Assembly (NCBI RefSeq): GCF_039534085.1 | Contig: NZ_BAAAUT010000029.1 | Location: 1-64,000 of the forward strand | Length of the DNA: 64,000 bases | DNA from: Planomonospora_B alba | Lineage (GTDB): Bacteria; Actinomycetota; Actinomycetes; Streptosporangiales; Streptosporangiaceae | Direction of reading: 5' to 3' | In this document: piece after piece, positions 26,496-34,980 of the stretch | Layout of the letters: the number at the start of each line of letters is the position of its first letter | Numbering within the stretch: the first letter of the stretch is position 1 | The notes under the pieces: generated by a model | Database searches by the model: none | What the model was told of the DNA's origin: nothing | The model's input: only the letters and a program-made list of their open reading frames with translations | Program-made: the position numbers and the translations under genes

Positions 26496-26941
26496 CAGCC
26501 GGCACCTCCACGCTCGACGATGGTGTTGTAGGTCGTGCAGACGGGCTCGCCCTCGACGGTCGTGACGTCGCTCCGCACGGTGATGAACTCGTTGCGGCCC
26601 ACACTGCGGATGTCGGTCACGGTCGAGACGCTGACCAGCTCGTCACCGGCGTAGATCGGCCGCTGGTACTGGAAGCGCTGCTCGCCGTGGACGACCATCG
26701 CGAAGTTCAGGCCGAGGTCGGGGTCGGCCAGGATCGACCCTCCCGCCAGGCTGAACACGATGGGGAAAGTGGGCGGAGCCACCACGTCCGGGTGCCCGGC
26801 CGCCCGCGCGGCCTCCCTGTCCCGGTAGATCGGGTTGCCGTCGCCGATCGCCGCCGCGAACTCTCTGATCTTCACTCGGCTGACCTCGTAGGGCGCGGAG
26901 GGCGCGGAGGCCCGCCCGACGAAATCACGGTTCAGAGCCAT
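26495..26941 (-). CDS. hadA: MaoC-like dehydratase partner, HadA type
   Basis: 148 residues: MALNRDFVGRASAPSAPYEVSRVKIREFAAAIGDGNPIYRD... The hot-dog fold is intact, but the catalytic motif is degenerate relative to the adjacent HadB, as in HadA/HadC, which form heterodimers with HadB. The one-base stop-start overlap with hadB implies coupled translation. It lies downstream of rpmG on the same strand, the order familiar in actinobacteria. Confidence 0.9.
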   Translation of the reverse strand: MALNRDFVGRASAPSAPYEVSRVKIREFAAAIGDGNPIYRDREAARAAGHPDVVAPPTFPIVFSLAGGSILADPDLGLNFAMVVHGEQRFQYQRPIYAGDELVSVSTVTDIRSVGRNEFITVRSDVTTVEGEPVCTTYNTIVERGGAG

Positions 26942-27120
26942 CGTGCTCCTTTACGGAATTCGGGCTGGTGAGGCCGACATTAACTGAACAGGGTCCGGGA
27001 GAAGGGTCCCGTCCCGCTCACCAGGAGAACCGTAGCCCGGCCGGGGGCCGATCCGGGTGCGGAGCGTGGTCAACACCGATCCAGAAAACCTGTACGTATA
27101 CGACAAAGGCCCGCACATGC

Positions 27121-27159
27121 GACAAGGCCGGCGCCCTCGGAGAGGGCGCCGGCCTTGTC
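27121..27159 (-). terminator. 18-bp perfect hairpin downstream of rpmG
   Basis: 27121-27138 and 27142-27159 are exact reverse complements (GACAAGGCCGGCGCCCTC arm) around a 3-nt loop. It lies about 65 bp past the rpmG stop. There is no long U tract, as is common for actinobacterial terminators; it should also block reading toward hadA from rpmG. Confidence 0.75.
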
Positions 27160-27224
27160 GACGACTGTGTGAGTGCTACAGAAGTGCTCTTCTCCCGCCG
27201 CGAGACGGAAGGCTTCGCAGAGAC

Positions 27225-27389
27225 TCAGCGGGTCTCGCGGTGCGCCTGGTGCGTCTTGCAGTTAGGGCAGTACTTCTTGAGCTCAAGCCGGTCCGGGTCG
27301 TTACGCCGGTTCTTCCGCGTGATGTAGTTGCGGTGCTTGCACTCCTGGCAGGCCAGCGTGATCTTCGGCCTAACGTCGGTGGCAGCCAC
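27225..27389 (-). CDS. rpmG: 50S ribosomal protein L33
   Basis: 54 residues from GTG 27389 (GAAAGG upstream): (M)AATDVRPKITLACQECKHRNY, then ITRKNRRNDPDRLELKKYC and PNCKTHQAHRETR. Both CxxC pairs (CQEC, CPNC) are kept, so this is the zinc-binding (C+) form that can be swapped for a Zn-free paralogue under zinc starvation. A longer in-frame extension to 27500 would run into the tRNA and is rejected. tRNA-Met lies 80 bp upstream. Confidence 0.97.
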   Translation of the reverse strand: MAATDVRPKITLACQECKHRNYITRKNRRNDPDRLELKKYCPNCKTHQAHRETR

Positions 27390-27468
27390 GTGGGAGTGCC
27401 TTTCTACGTTCGGGACAGGGACGACCCACGCCGGAGCCCCTTCTGAGGAAGGGGGTCCGGGAGGGTAG

Positions 27469-27542
27469 TAGCGGAGGCCGGACTTGAACCGGCGACACAA
27501 CGATTATGAGCCGTTTGCTCTGCCTGACTGAGCTACTCCGCC
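27469..27542 (-). tRNA. tRNA-Met (CAT), elongator
   Basis: Minus strand: acceptor GGCGGAG (27536-27542) pairs with CTCCGCT, D-arm AGCTCAGTCAGGCAGAGC, anticodon loop CTCATAA (CAT), T-arm CCGGTTCAAGTCCGG. No CCA is encoded. The G1-U72 closing pair and lack of an initiator C1-A72 mismatch mark it as elongator type. Confidence 0.95.
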
Positions 27543-27742
27543 TTGGGGCCGACGGGATCGGCCGCCCTCGCAAGGATACCCGATTCGCGGAGCGACCGCG
27601 CACCTGTGCAGGTCGGGACCGTTACCGGGGGTTTGCCCCGATATGCCCGCCTCCGCGCCGGGAACCTTACGCTTTTCCGGGTGGCCTCGACCAGGTCCAC
27701 CCAAGCCAAAAGCCCCAACCGAAAGGCCAGGGCGTCAGGCTG

Positions 27743-27818
27743 TGGAGCCCCCAAACGGAATCGAACCGTTGACCTTCTCCTTACCATGGAGACGCTCTGC
27801 CGACTGAGCTATAGGGGC
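27743..27818 (-). tRNA. tRNA-Thr (GGT)
   Basis: Minus strand: acceptor GCCCCTA pairs with TGGGGGC, D-arm AGCTCAGTCGGCAGAGC, anticodon loop ATGGTAA (GGT) on stem TCTCC/GGAGA, T-arm AACGGTTCGATTCCGTT, encoded CCA at 27743-27745. About 200 bp upstream of tRNA-Met on the same strand; the gap between them holds no gene that I can see. Confidence 0.96.
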
Positions 27819-27943
27819 CTGTCTGCTTCGCTCTCGCGCTGCGGACAGGTGTAACCATACACGCCTGACGGGCACGATGCGAAATCAGAACCCGGAGCCG
27901 GGCAGACTGGTCCTCCAGTGTCCGACCGAGGGGAGACAGTCCG

Positions 27944-28252
27944 GTGCACGAGCAGCGCAGGCAGGCGATCCGGGCGCTCGACGAGAGCGACCGCCCCCAC
28001 CTGTACTGGCACGGGGTGGACGGCGACGGCCACGTGTGGCTGTTCGAGACCGTCATCGACGACGGCGGCGAATACTGGCCGGTCCGGCACGCCGAGCTCG
28101 GCTCCGACGGGGTCGCCCGCCGCTACTCGTGGCGCCACCTGGAGGACGAGCACGGCTTCCTGGCCGAGGGCCCGCTCTACCCGGACGACTTCGGCCTGAA
28201 CCGGCTGACCGCCGAGGAGTTCACCACCCTCTGGGAGGCGCTGAACCGCTGA
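27944..28252 (+). CDS. Hypothetical protein (102 aa)
   Basis: GTG 27944 with GGGGAGA upstream. MHEQRRQAIRALDESDRPHL... is acidic and soluble, with many aromatic residues (HLYWHGVDGDGHVWLFETV) and a C-terminal LTAEEFTTLWEALNR helix. No catalytic motif is seen. A degenerate GC repeat region (28263-28430) separates it from the Rid gene. Confidence 0.65.
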   Translation: MHEQRRQAIRALDESDRPHLYWHGVDGDGHVWLFETVIDDGGEYWPVRHAELGSDGVARRYSWRHLEDEHGFLAEGPLYPDDFGLNRLTAEEFTTLWEALNR

Positions 28253-28439
28253 GGGACCCGCCGCCCGCGCACGGCCGGCGCCCCCGCACCGTCCCCGCCC
28301 GCCCGCGCACGGCCGCCAACCGCACCACCGCCACCCGCGCCCGCGCACGGCCACCGGCCGCACCACCGCGGCCCGCGCCCGACCGGCAACCCCGACACGA
28401 CCCACGGCCGCGCCACCGCGGCCACGAGAGAAGGCACCC

Positions 28440-28841
28440 ATGCAGCACATCGAGTACGGCGCCTCCCCTGCGCTTCCGCCGGCCAACGGCTACAGCCACG
28501 TCGCGAGCGTCCCGCCGGGCAGCCGGATCGTCTGGACCTCCGGGCAGGTCCCGCTCACCGCGGACGGCGCGCCCGCCCCCGCCGGCGACTGGGAGGCCCA
28601 GACCCGCCTGGCCATGCAGAACGTCGGCACCGCGCTCGAAGCGGCCGGCGCCACCTGGGACGACGTCTTCAAGCTCACGATCTACGTCGTGGACACCTCG
28701 GCGCTGCCCGTGGTGCGGGCCGTACGCGACGAGTTCGTCAACGTGGAGCGGCCCCCGACCAGCTCTCTCGTCCAGGTCGCGGGCCTGTTCCGGCCCGACA
28801 TCCTGATCGAGGTCGAGGCGGTCGCCGCCGTCCCCGCCTGA
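28440..28841 (+). CDS. Rid (YjgF/YER057c/UK114) family protein
   Basis: 133 residues with the Rid fold: SRIVWTSGQVPLTADGAP, ALEAAGATWDDVFKLTIYVVD and the C-terminal RPDILIEVEAVAAVPA. RidA proteins deaminate reactive enamines and imines using an arginine in a PARS-type loop. Here that loop reads RPPTSSLVQVAGL with Thr at the arginine position, so classical RidA activity is doubtful and another Rid subgroup is likely. ATG 28440 follows GAGAAGG. Confidence 0.85.
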   Translation: MQHIEYGASPALPPANGYSHVASVPPGSRIVWTSGQVPLTADGAPAPAGDWEAQTRLAMQNVGTALEAAGATWDDVFKLTIYVVDTSALPVVRAVRDEFVNVERPPTSSLVQVAGLFRPDILIEVEAVAAVPA

Positions 28842-28928
28842 GACCCCGGGGGGCCACGCCACGAGGGCCCGAGATCGGCTGCGGACGGTCCCGGCGCGGT
28901 CGCCCGGGGCGTCTGCCCCCTCCGGCCG

Positions 28929-29701
28929 GTGGTCTACGCCGGCCGGGTGGATCAGCTCCAGCGGGTCGTGCGACTGCTCCACGACGTGCTGGGCCCCGGC
29001 CTCATCGGCGCCTACCTCCACGGCTCCTCCGTGCTCGGCGGCCTCAGAGCGGCCAGCGACCTGGACGTCCTCGCCGTCTCCCGGCGGTCCATGGACGACC
29101 GGGAGCGGAAGGCGCTCCTCGGAGGACTGTCCGAGGTCTCCGGCCTCACGGCCGGGACCCGTCCGGTCGAGCTCACCGTCGTCGTCCGGTCCGAGGTCCG
29201 CCCGTGGCGCTTCCCGCCGACCGGTGACTTCCTGTACGGCGAGTGGCTGCGCGCCGGGTTCCACGCCCACGGCCCCCTCAGCCGGAACCGATGCCGGACC
29301 TGGCCCTGCTGATCACGACGGTGCTGACCGGCGGCCGCGCCCTCACCGGTCCGCCTCCGGCACAGGTCCTGGACCCCGTCCCGCACGCGGACCCGGTCCG
29401 GGCGGGCGTGGCGGGCGTCCCCGGGCTCCTCGACGACCTGGAGGACGACACCCGCAACGTCGTGCTGACCCTCGCCCGCGTCTGGACGACGCTCGCCACC
29501 GGTGAGATCAGGCCGAAGGACGCCGCCGACTGGGCCCTCACCCGGCTGCCACCGGAGCACCGTCCCGTCCTGGAGCACGCCAGAGAGCTGTATCTCACCC
29601 GCCGGTACGCGGAGGGGGGCTGGAGCGACGAGCTGAGGGCACGCGTACGTCCGCACGCGGACGCGGTGCTCGCCGAGATCGACCGGCTGCCGCACCGCTG
29701 A
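28929..29701 (+). pseudogene. Aminoglycoside-type nucleotidyltransferase, frameshifted
   Basis: The first part (28929 to about 29277) has the nucleotidyltransferase core GAYLHGSSVLGGLRAASDLDVLAVS with the GS...DLD metal-binding motif and continues to DFLYGEWLRAGFHAHG. The second part, in the -1 frame, continues PQPEPMPDLALLITTVLTGG and the C-terminal helical domain to TGA 29699-29701. The join is a C5 run at 29273-29277, where one more C restores a single AadA-like ANT. Either a genuine loss or a sequencing error. Confidence 0.75.
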
Positions 29702-29755
29702 GGCGCGCAGCCGCGCCGCGCCCCCGAGGCGGTCCGCCCACCGGCAGCGGGTTCT

Positions 29756-30817
29756 CTACGGCGTACCGGTGGTGGAGACGTGGCCGGTCGCGCGCAGCAG
29801 GCGGTGCGCGGCACGGGCGAGATAGCCGCCGAAGGCGTCGGGCCGCTCGACGGTGAACTCGACGCCGGCGAGGACGAGGACGGTGGCGAGCCACTCGTAG
29901 GAGTCGACCTCGGCGACGTACCGGCACCCGCCGCTGTCGAGGGGTTGCAGCGTCCCGTCGATGCGGTGGAGGCGTGCGGCGGCGTCGTGCGCGTCGGTGT
30001 GCAGGGTGAGCACGACCCGGTGGGCGGCCGGGCTCCGGAAACGTTCCCGGAGGTGGGCCACCAGGTCGTCCGCCGGCAGGGCGCGCGGCCGGAAGACGTC
30101 GCCGGTCGTGCGCGGACCGTCGATCCGGTCGAGCCGGAAGGCGCGCCAGTCGTGCCGGTCGAGGTCCCAGGCGAACAGGTACCAGCGCTGCCGCAGGCGC
30201 ACGAGCCGGTGCGGTTCGACCGTGCGCCGCGCCGGTCCCCGCCCGCCCGCGCGGTCACCCGCGTCCTCGCCCACGCGGTCACCCGCGTGCTCGTCCGCAC
30301 GCTCACCTGCGTGCTCGTCCGCGTGGTTCCCCACGTGGTCGAACACGACGCGGCGGTGCGCCGTGATGGCGGCGGCGAGCTCGCTGAGGATCGCCGGGCT
30401 CGGCTGGGGATGCCCGGTGGCGCCGATCTCGACGGCGGTGAGGATCTCGTCGGTCCGGCGGCGCAGCGGGGCGGGCAGGATGCGGCGCAGCTTGGTGGCG
30501 GCGCGCTCGGCGGCCTCGGTCGCGAAGTCCAGTCCGGCACCGCCGGCGGCGGCGAGCTTGAGACCGAGGACGGTGGCGACCGCCTCGTCGTCCTCGAGCA
30601 TGAGCGGGGGCAGCGCGGCACCGGCGACGAGGCGGTAGTGGCCGCCCGGTCCGCGCGCGCTCTCCACCGGATAACCCAGGGCGCGCAGGTGCCCGATGTC
30701 CCGGCGGAGCGTGCGCGGGGTCGCGTCCATGGCGGAGGCGAGCTCCTCGGCGGACCACCGCCGGCCGGTCTGCAGCAGCGAGAGCAGCCGCAGCATCCGC
30801 TCCCTCGGCGCCGGCAC
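29756..30817 (-). CDS. WYL-domain transcriptional regulator (DeoR-type HTH)
   Basis: 353 residues from GTG 30817 (GAGACGAGG upstream). Winged HTH at about 8-55 (MLRLLSLLQTGRRWSAEELASAMDATPRTLRRDIGHLRALG). WYL-type domain at about 180-260 with LRQRWYLFAWDLDRHDWRAFRLDRIDG. An Asp/Glu/His-rich linker (about 155-195, repeated DEHAGERADEHAGDR) lies between them. WYL proteins sense nucleic acids or ligands in the DNA-damage response. Divergent from a UvrA-like gene across a 10-bp inverted repeat. Confidence 0.88.
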   Translation of the reverse strand: MPAPRERMLRLLSLLQTGRRWSAEELASAMDATPRTLRRDIGHLRALGYPVESARGPGGHYRLVAGAALPPLMLEDDEAVATVLGLKLAAAGGAGLDFATEAAERAATKLRRILPAPLRRRTDEILTAVEIGATGHPQPSPAILSELAAAITAHRRVVFDHVGNHADEHAGERADEHAGDRVGEDAGDRAGGRGPARRTVEPHRLVRLRQRWYLFAWDLDRHDWRAFRLDRIDGPRTTGDVFRPRALPADDLVAHLRERFRSPAAHRVVLTLHTDAHDAAARLHRIDGTLQPLDSGGCRYVAEVDSYEWLATVLVLAGVEFTVERPDAFGGYLARAAHRLLRATGHVSTTGTP

Positions 30818-30860
30818 GGTGCACCTCGTCTCCTGGTCGTCCCCGATCGCGGTCATCGGA

Positions 30861-30885
30861 GTTGTGGACATCATCTGTCCACAAC
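30861..30885. promoter_or_regulatory. Perfect 10-bp inverted repeat between the WYL and UvrA-like genes
   Basis: GTTGTGGACA (30861-30870), a 5-nt spacer, and TGTCCACAAC (30876-30885). It lies in the 86-bp divergent promoter region, about 20 bp before the UvrA-like ATG. Probable WYL-regulator operator controlling both genes (inference). Confidence 0.7.
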
Positions 30886-30903
30886 CCATCGTAGCGTGGA
30901 GGC

Positions 30904-33252
30904 ATGACGATCACAGAACCGTTCACCGCGGCCTCGGACCGGGAAGCGTGGATCACGGTCGAGGGCGCCCGGACCCACAACCTCCGCGACGTCTCGGTAC
31001 GGGTGCCGAAACGCCGGCTCACCGTGTTCACCGGGGTGTCGGGCTCAGGCAAGTCGTCGCTGGTGTTCGACACGATCGCCGCCGAGGCGCAGCGGCTGGT
31101 CAACGACAGCTACCCGGCGTTCGTCCGCAACCGGCTCCCGCAGCATCCGCAGGCGGACGTGGACCGGCTCGACGGGCTGATGTTCACCACGGTCGTGGAC
31201 CAGCGCCGGTTCACCGGAAACGCGCGGTCGACCGTCGCCACGGCCTGCGACCTCGCCCCGCTGCTGCGGCTGGTGTTCTCCCGCGCCGGCAGGCCCTCGG
31301 CGGGGTTCACCCCGGCGTACTCGTTCAACGACCCGGAGGGCATGTGCCCGCGGTGCGAGGGGCTCGGCGTCGTGGACGACATCGACCTCGACCTCCTCCT
31401 CGACCGGTCGCGGAGCCTGCGCGAGGGCGCGATCAGGTTCCCCGCCTTCGCCCCCGGGACCTACCGGTGGAAGCGGCTCGTCCACGCCCGGGTCGCCGAC
31501 CCGGACGTCCCGCTGTCCGAACTCCCCCCGTCCGAGCTGGACACCGTGCTCCACGCCGAAGGGCTGCGGCTGACGGACCCCGATCCCGAGTACCCCAAGT
31601 CCGCCGTCTTCGACGGCGTCGTCCCCCGCCTGCGCCGGTCCTACCTGCGCCGCACCCCGTCGCGGCTCACCGAGGACGAACGGGACGCCCTCGCCCGGGT
31701 CGTGACACGGCGCACCTGCCCCGGCTGCGCCGGGACGCGGCTCAACGACCGGGCCCGCGCGAGCCTGATCGACGGCCGGTCGATCGCCGACTGGTACGCC
31801 CTGCCGGTCGGCGAACTGCGGCACGTCGCCGGAGCGGTGACCGACCCCGCCGTCGCCCCGCTCATCGCGGCCGTCCGCGACCGCCTCGACGCACTCGACG
31901 CGGTGGGGCTCGGCTACCTCAGCCTCGACCGCGACTCCAGCACCCTCTCCGGCGGCGAGGCCCAGCGCGTGAAGATCGTCCGGCACCTCGGCAGCGCGCT
32001 CAGCGACGTCTGCTACGTCTTCGACGAGCCCAGCGCGGGACTCCACCCGCACGACGTGCACCGCCTGCTCGGCCTGCTCGCCCGGCTCCGCGACGCGGCC
32101 AACACCGTCCTCGTCGTCGAGCACCACCCGGCCGTCGTCACCGCCGCCGACCACGTCGTCGACCTCGGGCCCGCGGCCGGGGCCGACGGCGGCACCGTGC
32201 TGTTCGAAGGCCCCCCCGACGGCCTGCGGGACGCCGACACCGAGACCGGCCGGGTGCTCCGCGCCCCGGTCCGGCTCCGCCGGCGTCCCCGGACCCCGAG
32301 CGGGTCGGTGACGATCGCCCACGCGGACGCGCACAACCTCCGCGACGTCACCGTCGAGGTCCCCCTCGGGGTGCTCACCGCCGTGACCGGCGTCGCGGGA
32401 TCGGGCAAGAGCACCTTGTTCGCGCACGTGCTGCCGCGGCAGCATCCGGACTTCACCGTCATCGGCCAGGCACCCCTGCGCGGGGGCGCCAGGTCCACGC
32501 CGGTCACCGTACTCGGCGTCGCCGACGCGATCCGCGACGCCTTCAGCCGGGACACCGGCCTGCACCCGTCGTGGTTCAGCCCCAACGGCCGCGGCGCGTG
32601 CCCGGTCTGCAAGGGCAGGGGCGTCATCACCACCGACCTCGCCTTCCTCGACGACGTGCAGACCAGTTGCGACGCCTGCGGCGGCGCCAGGTTCAACCCC
32701 ACGGCACTGGCCGCGGCCCTGCGCGGCCGCACCATCGCGGACGTCCTCGCCATGAGCCCCGCCGAGGCCGCGGCGCTCTTCGCGGACCAGCCCGACACCG
32801 CCCGCCGCCTGCGCTGGCTGGACCGCGTCGGGCTCGGATACCTGTCGATCGGGCAGAGCCTCGACACCCTCTCCGGCGGGGAACGGCAACGCCTCCGGCT
32901 CGCCCGGCACCTCGGGGACATCGGAGAGGCCGGCGGCGCCCGCGGCCGGCGGATCGTCCTCGACGAACCCACCGCGGGCCTGCACGGGACCGACGTCGAC
33001 CGCCTCCTCGCCCTCTTCGACGATCTCGTCGAGGACGGCGCCACGATCATCGCCATCGAGCACGACCAGCGCGTCATCGCCCGGGCGGACCACGTCATCG
33101 ACATCGGCCCGGGCGCCGGCCTGCACGGCGGCACCGTCGTGTTCCAAGGCCCCCCTCACGCGCTCGCCGACTACCCGGCCTCGGTGACCGGCCGCTACCT
33201 CCGCGAGGCGGCCCGGGCCATCGGACGACCGGTGCTCCGGCACGCGGGCTGA
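30904..33252 (+). CDS. UvrA-like ABC ATPase (UvrA2/DrrC-type)
   Basis: 782 residues with two ABC modules: Walker A GVSGSGKSSLVFDT at about 40-53 and GVAGSGKSTLFAHV at about 498, signatures LSGGEAQRVKIVRHLGSAL and LSGGERQRLRLARHLGD, and Walker B regions YVFDEPSAGLH and IVLDEPTAGLH. Zinc-binding CxxC pairs (CPRCEG, CPGCAG, CPVCKG, CDACGG) fit UvrA. It is shorter than UvrA (about 950) and, like UvrA2, appears to lack the UvrB-binding domain. Likely drug- or damage-tolerance function under the divergent WYL regulator. Confidence 0.9.
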   Translation: MTITEPFTAASDREAWITVEGARTHNLRDVSVRVPKRRLTVFTGVSGSGKSSLVFDTIAAEAQRLVNDSYPAFVRNRLPQHPQADVDRLDGLMFTTVVDQRRFTGNARSTVATACDLAPLLRLVFSRAGRPSAGFTPAYSFNDPEGMCPRCEGLGVVDDIDLDLLLDRSRSLREGAIRFPAFAPGTYRWKRLVHARVADPDVPLSELPPSELDTVLHAEGLRLTDPDPEYPKSAVFDGVVPRLRRSYLRRTPSRLTEDERDALARVVTRRTCPGCAGTRLNDRARASLIDGRSIADWYALPVGELRHVAGAVTDPAVAPLIAAVRDRLDALDAVGLGYLSLDRDSSTLSGGEAQRVKIVRHLGSALSDVCYVFDEPSAGLHPHDVHRLLGLLARLRDAANTVLVVEHHPAVVTAADHVVDLGPAAGADGGTVLFEGPPDGLRDADTETGRVLRAPVRLRRRPRTPSGSVTIAHADAHNLRDVTVEVPLGVLTAVTGVAGSGKSTLFAHVLPRQHPDFTVIGQAPLRGGARSTPVTVLGVADAIRDAFSRDTGLHPSWFSPNGRGACPVCKGRGVITTDLAFLDDVQTSCDACGGARFNPTALAAALRGRTIADVLAMSPAEAAALFADQPDTARRLRWLDRVGLGYLSIGQSLDTLSGGERQRLRLARHLGDIGEAGGARGRRIVLDEPTAGLHGTDVDRLLALFDDLVEDGATIIAIEHDQRVIARADHVIDIGPGAGLHGGTVVFQGPPHALADYPASVTGRYLREAARAIGRPVLRHAG

Positions 33253-33324
33253 CGCGGTGCGGCCGAATAGGCTGGGAACGGTCGCCGGTCGAGGTCAGGG
33301 CGGGGAGGCATCTGTTCGACTCAG

Positions 33325-33390
33325 ATGAGGACACTCGCTCTGGCCGCTCTCGTGCTCGTCGCCGCAGGACTCGCGTGTTCTGCCCGGTGA
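33325..33390 (+). CDS. Possible remnant: lipoprotein signal peptide only (21 aa)
   Basis: ATG 33325 encodes MRTLALAALVLVAAGLACSAR then TGA. It is a textbook signal peptide with a lipobox-like LACS but no mature protein. It sits just before a strong hairpin. Could be a truncated lipoprotein gene or chance. Confidence 0.25.
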   Translation: MRTLALAALVLVAAGLACSAR

Positions 33391-33421
33391 CCGCCGGCCG
33401 TACTCCGAATGCGGCCGGCGG
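33391..33421. terminator. Hairpin terminator between convergent genes
   Basis: CCGCCGGCCG (33391-33400) pairs perfectly with CGGCCGGCGG (33412-33421) across an 11-nt loop. It lies between the end of the UvrA-like unit and the convergent VOC gene, so it can serve either strand. Confidence 0.7.
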
Positions 33422-33440
33422 CCGTCATCCGCCTGGCCGG

Positions 33441-33926
33441 TCACCCGGCGGCGGCCAGGCGGCGCCGGAGCTCCTCCTCTGAGACGTCCTCGACATGGGT
33501 CAGGAACACCCACATGTGGCCGGAGGGGTCCTTGAGGATGGCGGTGCGGTCACCGTGGAACATGTCCTTCGGCGGCTGCAGGATCTCGGCGCCGGCGGCC
33601 TGCGCGCGTTCCGCCAGAGCGTCGACGTCCGGCACGAAGACGTGCAGCGTGACGGACGTGCCTCCGCCGAGCGCGGCCGGAGCGGCGAAGGAGCCGGCCT
33701 CCGCCTCGTCCACGCTGGCGTCGCCCAGCATCAGGACCGACCGCCCGATGGTGATCTCGGCGTGCAGGATCCCACCGCCCGGAGCCTCGAGCCTGAAGTC
33801 CTCGCGGGCGCCGAACGCCCGCCGGTAGAAGTCGATCGCCGCGGCGGCGTCGTCGACCATGATGTGCGGGATCACGGCGTAGCGGTAGCGGTCGGGGATC
33901 TCGGTGTGAGCCGCGCGCTCGGTCAT
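33441..33926 (-). CDS. VOC-superfamily (PhnB/glyoxalase-like) protein
   Basis: 161 residues. AVIPHIMVDDAAAAIDFYRRAFGARE opens a PhnB-type beta-alpha-beta-beta-beta module, and the second half has SVTLHVFVPDVDALAERAQAAGAEILQPPKDMFHGDRTAILKDPSGHMWVFLTHVED. The conserved metal positions are partly present (His in LHVFVP and an aspartate in the DPSGH turn). Activity unknown; such proteins include dioxygenases and drug-binding proteins. Preceded by a MerR-type promoter. Confidence 0.9.
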   Translation of the reverse strand: MTERAAHTEIPDRYRYAVIPHIMVDDAAAAIDFYRRAFGAREDFRLEAPGGGILHAEITIGRSVLMLGDASVDEAEAGSFAAPAALGGGTSVTLHVFVPDVDALAERAQAAGAEILQPPKDMFHGDRTAILKDPSGHMWVFLTHVEDVSEEELRRRLAAAG

Positions 33927-33979
33927 GGCGAACCTCCCTGGAAAGGCACCGCGGGCCGGTTCCCGCGCTCCTGGAAGGA

Positions 33980-34010
33980 ACCTAGAAGCTCAAGTTTGGT
34001 TCAGGTCAAC
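33980..34010 (-). promoter_or_regulatory. MerR-type promoter with 19-bp spacer
   Basis: On the minus strand TTGACC (34010-34005) and TAGGTT (33985-33980) are separated by exactly 19 bp, the over-long spacing characteristic of MerR-activated promoters. The spacer holds an imperfect dyad with ACCTGAA and CTTGAGCT halves. It points at the VOC gene about 55 bp downstream. No merR gene lies in the window nearby. Confidence 0.5.
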
Positions 34011-34178
34011 CGCCGGTACGGCTCCGCGGCCGAAGCGGCATCGGCGTTCCGTGACCTCGCCCTGGCGGGTCCGCAGGCCGGCGGCCCGCGGTCAGGCCCG
34101 GCCGCTCCATCCGGAACATGAGGGCGGCGCCCGTCCCCGCGGCTCGCCGGGCGGCCGTCAGGCGAAGCCGGACAGCCG

Positions 34179-34763
34179 TCAGGCGAAGGAGGCCAGCGCG
34201 ATGCCCAGGCCCCGCTGGTTCTGGCCGGCGGCCTTGGCATCGGTGGAGTTCACCGAGTAGACCACGACCCTCGACAGGTCCCGCGTCGCGCCGGCGCCCG
34301 CCGAATAGCCGTAGCGGGCCCCGGTCTTGCCGTACGCGACCAGTCCGCCCGGCAGCACCATCTTCGACATGCCGGAGGTATAGGTGGCCGGCCGGTTGCC
34401 GCACTCGTCGAACATCGTCACGTCCGGCACCGTGAACATCGCCTCCAGCCGGGCCGGCGGCACGATCTCGCCCGAGAACAGCGCCGTGACGAACCTCTCC
34501 AGGTCGGCGGCGGTGGAGATGAGGACGCCCGAGGCCCAGGTCGAGGTGACGCTCGTCCTGGTCATGTCCACCACGTGCCCGTCGCCGTACGCGATGGCGT
34601 TCTCGGAGCCCGGCGGCTTCTCGAAGCCCGGCGGCACGGACTGGTAACCCCGGTGGTGCGGGCCCTTGATCCGTGTCGAGGTGCCGGGCAGGTAGCTGTC
34701 GCGCATGCCGACCGGACGCAGGATGCGGGTGGTGACTTCGTGCTCGTACGTCCCGCCCGTGAT
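34179..34763 (-). pseudogene. Serine hydrolase (class C beta-lactamase-like), 5' truncated
   Basis: The frame from ITGGTYEHEVTTRILRPVGM through GMRDSYLPGTSTRIKG to the end matches the C-terminal half of D-Ala-D-Ala carboxypeptidase/beta-lactamase-like serine hydrolases. It includes KTGARYGYSAG, equivalent to the K/HxG motif region. The N-terminal SxxK and YxN portions are missing; sequence upstream of 34763 is unrelated. Terminates normally at 34179. It is a remnant rather than an active enzyme. Confidence 0.7.
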
Positions 34764-34980
34764 ACGCGCCCGGCCACCGATCGACCCGGTCCTCGCCGAC
34801 CTCGGTGCCTTCAACGTTCCTCGTACGGCCGTCGTCGCGCCCGAGCGACATCGGCGGTTCCCAGAAGGGCTGTGCTCCGAGCCGCGAAGGAACCTTCACC
34901 GGGGGAGGAGCTCCTCCGCCGATCCGGACCACCGGAAATCATCCCGCCTGCGTCCACACCCGACCCGCTACCTTGGTGAG

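Noticed and set aside
28263..28430. Degenerate CGCGCACGGCC-like repeats considered as a structured RNA
   Set aside because: Irregular unit length and no consistent pairing; more likely simple-sequence expansion between genes.
31045..33243. 732-codon minus-strand frame opposite the UvrA-like gene
   Set aside because: Antisense of an ABC protein with intact motifs; composition is typical of GC shadow frames.
33325..33390. 21-codon signal-peptide-like ORF considered as a real lipoprotein gene
   Set aside because: It stops right after the lipobox cysteine region with no mature domain; kept only as a low-confidence remnant.
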